A stretch of 6,028 nt of DNA from Anaerolineales bacterium (GCA_027026295.1 JALVOR010000106.1:1-6028); one strand, 5' to 3'. Positions 1-5,614 are shown, counted from the stretch's first letter. Made by a program: numbers and translations. Notes: generated by a model not told the origin, from the letters alone.

Positions 1-233
1 GTGTGGCATAATTGGTCATTGGAGGGGCTTCCTTTCAAATCTGCCGCTAACAGTTTGAAGAGGATACCCCTCTTTCTCTTTTTAATCGTGATAATGTCTA
101 ATGCTGTCGCGAGAAAGATTACATAAACCCATTTTTGCCATACAGGGGCGTTAGTAGTTCGCTTGAAGGCTCTATACAGAAAATATGTACCTGCTAATGC
201 AACCAGTAAGGATAACAAATGCAAAAACCACAT
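1..233 (-). CDS. N-terminal part of a small membrane protein, cut by the left window edge
   Basis: An ATG at 233-231 opens a reading frame of 77 codons that has no stop before the window edge, so the C-terminus is missing. The product begins MWFLHLLSLLVALAGTYFLY, a hydrophobic segment (residues about 2-20), followed by a basic turn (AFKR, 22-25), a second hydrophobic stretch (about 38-52, VYVIFLATALDIITI) and a strongly basic cluster KKRKR (53-57). This looks like two membrane helices with a positive cytoplasmic loop. An AAGGGG Shine-Dalgarno lies 6 bases before the ATG and supports this start. I recognise no family. The coding stretch is about 40% G+C, against 82% counted over 1081-1140 inside the neighbouring panE, so it may be transferred DNA. 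The frame also stays open upstream of the ATG, so the gene call itself is moderate. Confidence 0.55.
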   Translation of the reverse strand, partial: MWFLHLLSLLVALAGTYFLYRAFKRTTNAPVWQKWVYVIFLATALDIITIKKRKRGILFKLLAADLKGSPSNDQLCH

Positions 234-239
234 AAAAAT

Positions 240-245
240 CCCCTT
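240..245 (-). promoter_or_regulatory. Shine-Dalgarno for the edge membrane-protein gene
   Basis: On the minus strand AAGGGG lies 6 bases before the ATG at 233. This is the main reason to choose that start, because no in-frame stop sits close upstream to delimit the frame. Confidence 0.5.
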
Positions 246-257
246 TGCCCAACGCTT

Positions 258-276
258 GGCGGGATGGCATCCCGCC
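258..276. repeat. Perfect 9-bp inverted repeat (hairpin)
   Basis: GGCGGGATG at 258-266 and CATCCCGCC at 268-276 are perfect reverse complements separated by one base. It lies between the edge membrane-protein gene and the 281-395 element and has no flanking T-run, so a simple intrinsic terminator is unlikely. It may belong to the neighbouring repeat element or be a small separate palindromic repeat. Confidence 0.6.
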
Positions 277-280
277 CCCC

Positions 281-395
281 ATGTCATTGCGAGCCGCCCC
301 TCGCTACGCTCGGCGCAGGCTCCGGCGGCGTGGCAATCCCCCACAACACCACAACGGAGATTGCTTCGCTCGCTGATGCTCGCTCACAATGACAT
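281..395. repeat. 115-bp non-coding element with terminal inverted repeats (MITE/REP-like)
   Basis: The left end ATGTCATTGCGAGC (281-294) is matched in inverted orientation at the right end, whose complement reads ATGTCATTGTGAGC (382-395): 13 of 14 bases agree. Inside, GGCAATCCCC (332-341) and GGAGATTGC (356-364) form a second, nested inverted pair. From memory, sequences of the GTCATTGCGAGC...GCAATCTCC type recur in intergenic regions of many unrelated bacterial genomes. No transposase is present and no clear target-site duplication can be seen. Whether it moves as a MITE or acts as a structured RNA/DNA element cannot be decided here. Confidence 0.7.
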
Positions 396-463
396 CACGG
401 AGAGTTCTCCTTTCTAAGCAGACGTGTTGAACAATTGCCCTGCCTCACTTTTTACCCGAAAAA

Positions 464-503
464 ATCCGCGGTCATCCGTCCTTATCCGCGTGCATCCGCG
501 GCC
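464..503. repeat. Four imperfect 10-nt units (ATCCGCGGTC family), copy 1
   Basis: The stretch divides exactly into ATCCGCGGTC, ATCCGTCCTT, ATCCGCGTGC and ATCCGCGGCC, each 10 bases long, after a run of six A. The last base of the fourth unit is also the last base of the panE stop codon (505-503). A related copy lies at 2166-2203, and the two share AAAAATCCGCG exactly, in the same orientation. They flank the panE-phosphatase operon. The function is unknown; the compact periodicity suggests a dispersed intergenic repeat. Confidence 0.7.
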
Positions 504-1534
504 TACCCCTTTACCTGCGCGAACAACACCTCCGGCTTCCTGCGAAACGCCTCTAACGGCAATTCTCCCGTGGTGAGCGCCTGAAGGGTTTGGGTGAGGG
601 CGCGGTTGACGGGGGTAGGCACGCTTAGGCGCTCGCCATAGCGCACCACCGCGCCGTTGAGCGCGTCTACTTCGGTTTGGCCGCGCCCGCCGTGCAGATC
701 GATGTGAAACGAGGGCATTTTGCCGCCCCGCCCGCTGCCGACCACTTTTTGCAGCAGCGGTTTTTGCATGAAAAAGGGCAGGTGGCGTGCCGCCCATGCC
801 AGTTTGCTCACCGAGGCGCCGGGCAGGTCAACCACGGGCAGGGCGAGGGCGTCCATCACGGCTAAGGCTTCCCGCAGTTGAGCGATTTCCAGGCGGGCAA
901 GGCGAGGGTGGGCGAAGATTTCCGCTGGGGGCATATCCAGAATGGCAGAAGTGGCGTTACCCAACAGGTTGGTGAGTAGTTTTGACCATTTCATGGCGTT
1001 CCCGTTGGCGTATAACCTGACCGTGACATCCGCGGCCCGCAATGCGGCGGCCAACGGCTCGGCCAGGGGGTGCCCGGCAGCCAGTCCTACGCCGCGGGCG
1101 CGTTCCACGGTGGCTTGCCCCGGCGCGCGCCGCGCCACCGCGGTGGTGACGGTGCCTGCCAGCACCCTGCCTTCCCCCAGAAAATCGGCCAGCACGGTTT
1201 CGGCTTCCACGCCGTTTTGCAGGCATACCACCGGCGGGAATGCTTCTCGCCACGGGGCGATGCTTTCCAGAAAGGCGGGGGTGTGGTAGGTTTTCAGCGC
1301 CAGCAGGGCGGCGTCGTAGGTGCCGTTTTCCAGCGCCTCGGCGGGGGAAGTCGCTACCTGCGGTGCGGCAATGCGGCGCGTTTCGCCCGCAGCGGTGGTC
1401 AGGCTCAGGCCGTGTTCCCGCAAATGGGCCGCGGTAGCCGGGCGGGCGAGGAAGGTGACTCCCTGCCCGGCGTGAGCCAGATTGACGCCCAGATAGGTGC
1501 CGATGGCACCTGCGCCGATGACGAGATAGTGCAT
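503..1534 (-). CDS. panE: Ketopantoate 2-reductase (PanE/ApbA family)
   Basis: The enzyme reduces 2-dehydropantoate to pantoate with NADPH in the cytoplasm, a step of pantothenate and coenzyme A synthesis. The product is 343 residues, slightly longer than the usual ~300. Residues 6-12 (IGAGAIG) form the nucleotide-binding glycine loop, K81 and the LQNG motif (105-108) fit the NADP/substrate region, K185 in the WSK motif matches the catalytic lysine, and E288 in TEVDALNG matches the catalytic glutamate of the C-terminal helical domain. The frame is open far upstream to 1711, but homology begins at this ATG, and a GAGGA Shine-Dalgarno sits 4 bases before it. The gene follows the histidine phosphatase and overlaps it by 130 bases, so the two are probably co-transcribed. 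No other pan gene is nearby. The family also holds paralogues of unknown substrate, so the exact substrate is likely rather than proven. Confidence 0.92.
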   Translation of the reverse strand: MHYLVIGAGAIGTYLGVNLAHAGQGVTFLARPATAAHLREHGLSLTTAAGETRRIAAPQVATSPAEALENGTYDAALLALKTYHTPAFLESIAPWREAFPPVVCLQNGVEAETVLADFLGEGRVLAGTVTTAVARRAPGQATVERARGVGLAAGHPLAEPLAAALRAADVTVRLYANGNAMKWSKLLTNLLGNATSAILDMPPAEIFAHPRLARLEIAQLREALAVMDALALPVVDLPGASVSKLAWAARHLPFFMQKPLLQKVVGSGRGGKMPSFHIDLHGGRGQTEVDALNGAVVRYGERLSVPTPVNRALTQTLQALTTGELPLEAFRRKPEVLFAQVKG

Positions 1535-2085
1535 GGTTTCCTCACACACAGGGGAAGTCGCCCTCCTCGGCGCGGTTGCACAGGCGGGATGCCCAGCGCG
1601 GCGTGAATGACCATGTTGAGGATGCCGCCGTGGGAAACCACCAGATAGCGACCGGGCGGGTTTTCCAGCAGCCGCCGCAGGGCTTCTCCCGCCCGCTGGT
1701 GAACATCCCACAGGCTTTCGCCGGTGCTGCCCACGGGGTGGTAAAGCGAGGTTGGGCTGGCGTCTTTGGGGGAAGCGGCAAAGGGCAGGCCGGTCAATTC
1801 GCCTTTGTCGCGCTCCTTCCAGATGTCATCGTAGAGAATGTCTTCTTCGGGATATCCCAATATGGCGGCGACGATGCGGGCGGTTTCCGCGGCGCGTTTC
1901 AGCGGGCTGGCGAAAATGCGCTCGAAACGCACCTGCTGCGCTTGCCATGCCTCGGCGAGATGTTGTGCCTGGGCGCGCCCGCGCACCGTCAGCGGGAAAT
2001 CGGCTTGCCCCTGATGAATCTGTTGGGAGTTGCCTTCCGATTCGCCGTGGCGCAAAAGGACGAGGATGTATTTTGGTGTTGCCAT
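1405..2085 (-). CDS. Histidine phosphatase (phosphoglycerate mutase-like), C-terminus altered
   Basis: This is a member of the histidine phosphatase superfamily, using a phosphohistidine intermediate to hydrolyse a phosphate ester; the substrate cannot be read from sequence. From the chosen ATG, R12-H13-G14-E15 is the signature with the catalytic histidine, R64 lies in SPLKRAAETA, E91 in WKERDKGELTG is the likely proton donor, and H152 in VVSHGG is the second catalytic histidine. All core residues are present. After residue ~178 (GGRLPL) the expected C-terminal strands, usually with an asparagine-threonine motif, are absent: the frame runs 130 bases into panE and encodes only its shadow frame, ending at residue 226. 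A TTG at 2103 could start the frame earlier, but it lies upstream of the predicted transcript start, so ATG 2085 is preferred. The likely leaderless promoter is at 2092-2100. Family call sure; true end and activity uncertain. Confidence 0.83.
   Translation of the reverse strand: MATPKYILVLLRHGESEGNSQQIHQGQADFPLTVRGRAQAQHLAEAWQAQQVRFERIFASPLKRAAETARIVAAILGYPEEDILYDDIWKERDKGELTGLPFAASPKDASPTSLYHPVGSTGESLWDVHQRAGEALRRLLENPPGRYLVVSHGGILNMVIHAALGIPPVQPRRGGRLPLCVRKPCTISSSAQVPSAPIWASIWLTPGRESPSSPARLPRPICGNTA
1539..1543 (-). promoter_or_regulatory. Shine-Dalgarno that fixes the panE start
   Basis: GAGGA on the minus strand, 4 bases before the panE ATG. It selects this start over the longer upstream extension of the same frame. 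The adjoining TGA (1544-1542) would be the phosphatase stop in a shifted frame, a layout typical of translationally coupled genes. Confidence 0.7.
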
Positions 2086-2091
2086 GCTGTG

Positions 2092-2100
2092 ATGATAACA
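2092..2100 (-). promoter_or_regulatory. Extended -10 promoter of the phosphatase-panE operon
   Basis: On the minus strand TGTTATCAT (TGn plus TATCAT) ends 6 bases before the phosphatase ATG (2085). Transcription would then start at about the first base of the ATG, giving a leaderless mRNA. No Shine-Dalgarno is visible and no good -35 box is present, which the TG extension can compensate for. It is the mirror partner of the promoter at 2221-2229. Confidence 0.55.
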
Positions 2101-2123
2101 CAAATTTTTGAGGCGTTACTTTG

Positions 2124-2155
2124 TTGCCTCGTTGCCTCGTCGCTTCGTCGCTTGG
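2124..2155. repeat. Four 8-nt tandem units (TTGCCTCG type)
   Basis: The stretch reads TTGCCTCG, TTGCCTCG, TCGCTTCG, TCGCTTGG without gaps: two identical units and two diverged ones. It lies between the two divergent promoters and 10 bases before the second copy of the 10-nt repeat. It is non-coding, and its role is unknown. Confidence 0.65.
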
Positions 2156-2165
2156 TGTCTCAAAA

Positions 2166-2203
2166 ATCCGCGTCCATTCGTTTTATTCGTGTTGTCCGCG
2201 GTC
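2166..2203. repeat. Imperfect 9-10-nt units (ATCCGCG family), copy 2
   Basis: The units read ATCCGCGTCC, ATTCGTTTT, ATTCGTGTT and GTCCGCGGTC, after a run of five A. The stretch is the diverged relative of the 464-503 repeat, in the same orientation. It ends 18 bases before the extended -10 promoter of the SH3b gene, so it covers the place where a -35 box would be. Confidence 0.6.
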
Positions 2204-2220
2204 CATTGCAGTGGGCGCGG

Positions 2221-2229
2221 TGTTATAAT
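2221..2229 (+). promoter_or_regulatory. Extended -10 promoter of the SH3b-prepilin peptidase operon
   Basis: TGTTATAAT is a perfect extended -10 (TGn plus TATAAT). The ATG at 2237 begins 7 bases after it, exactly where transcription should start, so the mRNA is probably leaderless. No Shine-Dalgarno lies between them. The best -35-like word, TTGCAG (2206-2211), is only 12 bases away and thus too close to count. Confidence 0.65.
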
Positions 2230-2236
2230 CGGGCAC

Positions 2237-2860
2237 ATGAAACGCAAGTATGTGCAATGGAAACCGATTTGGCTGGCGCTGTTCGTGGTTGCCGTGTTGC
2301 TGTGGACGGCGCAGGCCGCCGTTGCCGGGCGGGCGGCAGCCTCGATAGAGCCTACCCCCATTCCCACGGTGACGGGCACGCCCACGGGCCCCATGGTGGT
2401 GGTGCTGGGCGGCGGCAACCCACAGGTGAACGTGCGCGCCGGCCCCAGCAGCCGTTGGCCGATCATTGGCGTGCTCATTGTGGGCGAGCGGGTACCAGCC
2501 ATTGGGCGCACACCCGCGGGCGAGTGGATCAAAATCGTCTACCCCGGTTCGCCCGACGGCACGGGCTGGGTGTATGCTTACGTCGTGCGGCTGGAAGGCG
2601 GCGAATTGCCCATTGTTGAGCCGCCCCCGACCCCCACGCCCGCGACCACGCCCACCGTTGACCCGACGCTGGCGGCGCAATTTTTGGTGGATGTGCCGCC
2701 CACGCGCTTGCCGACCTTTACCGCCCCACCGCCGCTGGCAGTGCCGACGTTTGTGCAGGTTGCGCCTGCGACGGCTGGCTTCCCCAGCGCACTGATCATC
2801 ATTGGTTTGCTGGCGCTGGGCGTGTTCGGTATGATGGTTTCGTTCTGGCAGAGGCGGTAG
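2237..2860 (+). CDS. Exported SH3b-domain protein with C-terminal membrane anchor
   Basis: A 207-residue envelope protein. Residues 1-30 form a signal peptide: a basic start (MKRK), a hydrophobic core (11-23) and an AVA-type cleavage site. Residues about 53-118 are a bacterial SH3 (SH3b) domain, recognised by NVRAGPSS (65-72), the GERVPAIG turn, GEWIKI (95-100) and GTGWVYAYVV (108-117). Such domains often bind cell-wall peptides or other surface proteins. A Pro/Thr-rich linker (about 128-170, PTPTPATTPT) precedes a C-terminal transmembrane helix (about 184-203) ending in QRR, so the SH3b domain probably sits outside the membrane on a flexible stalk. The ATG at 2237 is chosen because the signal peptide begins there and the -10 box is 7 bases upstream; the open frame reaches back to 2108 through repeat DNA. 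The next gene follows after 2 bases. The ligand is unknown. Confidence 0.87.
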   Translation: MKRKYVQWKPIWLALFVVAVLLWTAQAAVAGRAAASIEPTPIPTVTGTPTGPMVVVLGGGNPQVNVRAGPSSRWPIIGVLIVGERVPAIGRTPAGEWIKIVYPGSPDGTGWVYAYVVRLEGGELPIVEPPPTPTPATTPTVDPTLAAQFLVDVPPTRLPTFTAPPPLAVPTFVQVAPATAGFPSALIIIGLLALGVFGMMVSFWQRR

Positions 2861-2862
2861 CG

Positions 2863-3603
2863 ATGGCGCTTGCTGGTGTGGTGCTGTTGAGCATTCTGGC
2901 GGGCATGGTGGTGAATTACGCCGCCGATGTGCTGCCGCGGCGCAGCGGCGGCAAACCGGTGTGCATGTTCTGTGGGCAGCCCATGCCGTGGGGCGCGTAT
3001 TTTCGCTGGTGGCAGCCCTGTCCCCATTGTGGAAGGCGGCGCTGGCGGCACGGTGTGGTGCTGGCGCTCATGGCGGCAGTGGGTGCATGGCTGTGGCTTT
3101 CGCCGCTGAAGTGGGGCTTTTGGCCGGTGTGGGGGCTGACGGTTTACGCCCTCGCCGTCATCGTGATGGATGTGGAGCACCGCCTGATTTTGCATTCCGT
3201 GAGCGGTTTTGGCGCGCTGCTGGGACTTGTGCTGGGCGTGTGGCGGCACGGCTGGCTTCCCACGCTGTGGGGCGGGCTGTTCGGTGCAGGGGTGATGTTG
3301 GCGTTGTTCTTTTTGGGCAACGGTTACGTGCTGTGGAAAGCCCGACGCGCTGGCGAGCCGCCGCCGGAAGAGCCTGCCCTGGGTTTTGGCGACGTGACCC
3401 TGATGGGGGTGCTGGGATTGTTGTTGGGGTGGCCCGGCGCAGCCGCAGGGCTGGCGCTGGCAATTTTGCTGGGCGGGGCTTTCAGCATCCTGTTCCTGCT
3501 CTATGGCCTGGTGCGCTGGCGTCGCCTTGTGATGGATGCTTACCTGCCCTATGGGCCGTTTTTGATGTTGGGGACATTGCTGGCAATTTTGATGGCGAAG
3601 TAA
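2863..3603 (+). CDS. Type IV prepilin peptidase (A24 family, PilD-like)
   Basis: An integral membrane aspartyl protease that cuts the leader of type IV prepilins, pseudopilins or Flp pilins at the cytoplasmic side of the membrane; PilD-type members also N-methylate the new N-terminus. Of 246 residues, 3-20 form the first helix, and C34/C37 plus C53/C56 make the four-cysteine zinc site in the cytoplasmic loop typical of the bifunctional type. D103 (VMDVEHRLI) and D177 (GFGDVTLMG) are the two catalytic aspartates. Further helices lie at about 65-80, 86-101, 115-126, 133-153, 179-215 and 231-244. The ATG lies 2 bases after the SH3b stop, with GAGG 8 bases upstream, so the genes form an operon. 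It converges with the Flp pilin gene at 3713-3841, its likely substrate. Length and motifs are complete. Confidence 0.94.
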   Translation: MALAGVVLLSILAGMVVNYAADVLPRRSGGKPVCMFCGQPMPWGAYFRWWQPCPHCGRRRWRHGVVLALMAAVGAWLWLSPLKWGFWPVWGLTVYALAVIVMDVEHRLILHSVSGFGALLGLVLGVWRHGWLPTLWGGLFGAGVMLALFFLGNGYVLWKARRAGEPPPEEPALGFGDVTLMGVLGLLLGWPGAAAGLALAILLGGAFSILFLLYGLVRWRRLVMDAYLPYGPFLMLGTLLAILMAK

Positions 3604-3650
3604 AGCGAACTGCAGAGACCCCCGAAGTTGAAAATACGGCATGGCCATAA

Positions 3651-3689
3651 AACAACAACGGAGAGGAACGAAGCCTCTCCGTTGCTGTT
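3651..3689. terminator. Bidirectional hairpin terminator between convergent genes
   Basis: Arms 3651-3666 and 3674-3689 pair over 16 bases with one mismatch, around a 7-base loop (AACGAAG). It lies between the stop of the prepilin peptidase (3603, plus) and that of the pilin (3713, minus). On the minus strand the stem runs into TTTT (3652-3649), a short U-tract, so it should work best for the pilin transcript; on the plus strand no T-run follows. Confidence 0.75.
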
Positions 3690-3712
3690 ACGGTTGATGT
3701 GCCCGGGCAAAA

Positions 3713-3841
3713 TCAGATGCTGATAACGACGTTGTTGTAGAGATTGCCTGTGGTTCTCCCGAAGATGGTAACGATGGCGACGAGGATGATGACGACAAGC
3801 AAAAGCAACATGGCATACTCGATTAATCCTTGACCTTTCAT
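3713..3841 (-). CDS. flp: Flp/Fap-type mini-pilin (class IVb prepilin)
   Basis: A 42-residue prepilin, shorter than the usual ~50-80. The start MKGQGLIEYA has a three-residue leader, the glycine before the scissile bond (G3), glutamate at mature position 5 and tyrosine at 6, the hallmark of Flp pilins. Residues 10-28 are the hydrophobic assembly helix (MLLLLVVIILVAIVTIFG), and the short polar tail contains GNLYNNVV, as in Flp C-termini. After export to the membrane and cleavage by a prepilin peptidase, it would polymerise into a thin adhesive or secretion filament. The ATG at 3841 is fixed by the leader; an AAGGAG lies 13 bases upstream, a rather long spacing. It follows the dynamin-like GTPase by 38 bases on the same strand. 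Over 3721-3840 the base content is 46% G+C by count, lower than its neighbours. No Tad ATPase or secretin is in view. Confidence 0.9.
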   Translation of the reverse strand: MKGQGLIEYAMLLLLVVIILVAIVTIFGRTTGNLYNNVVISI

Positions 3842-3854
3842 GATGTTTATGGCT

Positions 3855-3860
3855 CTCCTT
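3855..3860 (-). promoter_or_regulatory. Shine-Dalgarno of the pilin gene, unusually far from the start
   Basis: AAGGAG lies in the 38-base gap after the GTPase stop, with 13 bases to the ATG at 3841. The pilin leader leaves no other plausible start, so the spacing is genuinely long, which could limit pilin translation. Confidence 0.5.
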
Positions 3861-3879
3861 GCTTTGCTGGGTTGATAAA

Positions 3880-5601
3880 TTAGAGACGGTCGATCTGGGC
3901 TTTGAGTTGCGCCATTTTGGCAGACGTTTCTTGCAGTTTCTGGTGCAATTCGAAAGCCCGCTTGTGTTCCGCACGCACGAACCGCACATAAGGGGCCATG
4001 GCTGCTTCGATTTGCGCGAGGTTGGCCTGCATGGTGTCTTCGAATTGGGAACGCAGGGTGTGGGTGAGGGAACGCCGCAGTTGGGCGACTTTACGGTGCA
4101 TTTCGGCGGTGGCCTGTTTGCGCCGCGCGGGGATGACGAACAGCCCCAACACGGCGACGAAACTGGCGGCGGCAATGCCGGTGATGTCGGCGGTCATGGT
4201 GGTGGCAATGGCGGTAATCACTGCCCCGAGGCCAATGGCACCCACTTCCAGCGCCGCGGCAGCCGCGACGGCTGCCTGGGTGCCTTCAGCCAGTGCCTGG
4301 GCTTCCTTCTCGCGATCGTAACTTTCTACCACGCTTTGCGCCCGCCGCCCGACGCTTTCCACCAGCCGCTCGCGGTCGTAGCGGAAACCGGTGGGGGCTT
4401 CCAGCATTTGCCCTTCGTACTTTTCCCGGTGTTGCGCCAGGTGCTCGCGCACTGCCTGCCATTGCCGCAGGTCGGCTTCTACCATCCAGTCGATGATTTT
4501 TTCCACCTTGGCTTCAATTTGCTGCGGCGCGTCGCCCACGACGTGCTTCTGGAATTCTTCTTTGATGCGCTTCTTGTTGAAGAGGTCGATCACCCGCCCC
4601 AGGCGGATGGTTTCCTCGAAGTAATCCCGCGCCCGCTGCTCCATTTCCAGCAAGATGTTGTCGATTTCGGCCATGCGCAGTTCGAAGCCGCGCTGCATGT
4701 CGGCTTTGTATTCTTCCAGTTGGCGCTCGACGCGCGCGATGACGGCGCGGTCTTCTTCCAGCACGGCAAGTTCTTTGGCGAGGCTCTCGCTGTGTTCCTG
4801 CGCCAGCCGCATGCCCACGCCTAAGGGGTTGAGCAGTTTCAGGCGGATGCGCTCGGTCTGGTCGAGGGTGTCGCGAATGTAGGTTTCCAGCGGCTCGAAG
4901 CGGCTGGCTTCCCACAGCGGTTTTTCGCCCTGCTTCGCCCGCAGCGCCAGTTTGGCGCTCACGGGGAAGACTTCGGGGTTGGTGCCCAGCAGCAGGCGGG
5001 CGTTTTCGCTCACGAAAGCAATCACCTGTTCCAGGTCTTCGGCGCGTTCCAGCAGGTCGGCTTTGTTGATGACCAGCACGATTTTCTTGCCCCAGGCGCG
5101 CAGTTTTTCCAGGAAAGCGCGCTCGCTTTCGCTGAAGGGGCGGTCGGCAGAGGTGACGAAGAGCACCAGGTCGGCGCGCGGGGCGAAGCGTTGGGTAATC
5201 AGTTCGTGCTCGCGAATGATGGCATTGGTGCCGGGGGTGTCTACAATGCTCAGGTCGCGCAGCAAATCCGCCGGTGCGGTGATTTCCAGCAGGTGATCGC
5301 TGAGAGGCTTGTGGGCAAGGGCTTCGCCATAGCGCAGGAGGTTGACCTGGGTGGTGGTGGGGGTGACGCCTTCCTTGAGCACGGGCTGCCCTAACAGGGC
5401 GTTGATGAGGGCGCTTTTGCCGGCGTTGAATTCGCCTACGACCACGATGAGAAAGAAGTCGTCCAGTTGCAGGATGGATTCTTCGAGGGTCTGGCGCGCT
5501 TCGGCGCTGATGCCTGCCTGCAAGAGGGCTTCGCGCAGGTCGCTGAGCAGGGCGCGCTCTTCTTGCAGCAGATCGTCGGGCTTGTGTTTGAAGAAGGGCA
5601 T
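3880..5601 (-). CDS. Bacterial dynamin-like GTPase with C-terminal membrane hairpin
   Basis: A 573-residue large GTPase of the dynamin superfamily; such proteins bind, tubulate or fuse membranes upon GTP-driven assembly. The GTPase domain covers about 45-245: G1 GEFNAGKS (56-63), G2 threonine in PTTTQ (81-85), G3 DTPG (121-124), G4 NKAD (179-182), and a likely G5 SAK (215-217). A helical stalk with coiled-coil character follows (about 264-335 and 360-440). Residues about 442-490 are a long Ala/Gly/Ile-rich hydrophobic segment, probably a membrane hairpin or paddle, ending in the basic PARRKQ. A second helical part (500-573) completes the stalk. The ATG has GGAG 6 bases upstream. It begins 13 bases after the polX stop and precedes the Flp pilin by 38 bases, so all three may share a transcript. 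The cellular role (envelope repair, vesicles, cell division, phage stress) cannot be told from sequence. Confidence 0.92.
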   Translation of the reverse strand: MPFFKHKPDDLLQEERALLSDLREALLQAGISAEARQTLEESILQLDDFFLIVVVGEFNAGKSALINALLGQPVLKEGVTPTTTQVNLLRYGEALAHKPLSDHLLEITAPADLLRDLSIVDTPGTNAIIREHELITQRFAPRADLVLFVTSADRPFSESERAFLEKLRAWGKKIVLVINKADLLERAEDLEQVIAFVSENARLLLGTNPEVFPVSAKLALRAKQGEKPLWEASRFEPLETYIRDTLDQTERIRLKLLNPLGVGMRLAQEHSESLAKELAVLEEDRAVIARVERQLEEYKADMQRGFELRMAEIDNILLEMEQRARDYFEETIRLGRVIDLFNKKRIKEEFQKHVVGDAPQQIEAKVEKIIDWMVEADLRQWQAVREHLAQHREKYEGQMLEAPTGFRYDRERLVESVGRRAQSVVESYDREKEAQALAEGTQAAVAAAAALEVGAIGLGAVITAIATTMTADITGIAAASFVAVLGLFVIPARRKQATAEMHRKVAQLRRSLTHTLRSQFEDTMQANLAQIEAAMAPYVRFVRAEHKRAFELHQKLQETSAKMAQLKAQIDRL

Positions 5602-5614
5602 GGGAATCTCCGTG

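Noticed and set aside
399..410. Small hairpin GGAGA-GT-TCTCC followed by TTTC
   Set aside because: A 5-bp stem with a 2-base loop and no proper T-run is too weak to call a terminator.
163..417. Plus-strand open frame of 84 codons
   Set aside because: It crosses the 281-395 repeat element and lies antisense to the edge membrane-protein gene; no domain or ribosome site supports it.
2124..2203. Possible CRISPR array
   Set aside because: Units are 8-10 bases with no spacers and no cas genes; these are simple tandem repeats.
1576..2619. Plus-strand open frame of 347 codons across the phosphatase and promoter region
   Set aside because: It runs antisense through the phosphatase, through repeats and into a wrong frame of the SH3b gene.
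2578..3648. Long minus-strand open frame (356 codons) opposite the SH3b and peptidase genes
   Set aside because: Low-complexity His/Gln/Pro-rich translation typical of antisense GC-rich DNA; both plus-strand genes have clear motifs.
3700..3709. 10-base palindrome TGCCCGGGCA just after the pilin stop
   Set aside because: Short and expected occasionally in GC-rich DNA; the longer hairpin at 3651-3689 explains termination better.
3859..4824. Long plus-strand open frame (321 codons) opposite the GTPase
   Set aside because: It is the antisense shadow of a well-supported dynamin-like GTPase; the predicted peptide shows no domain.
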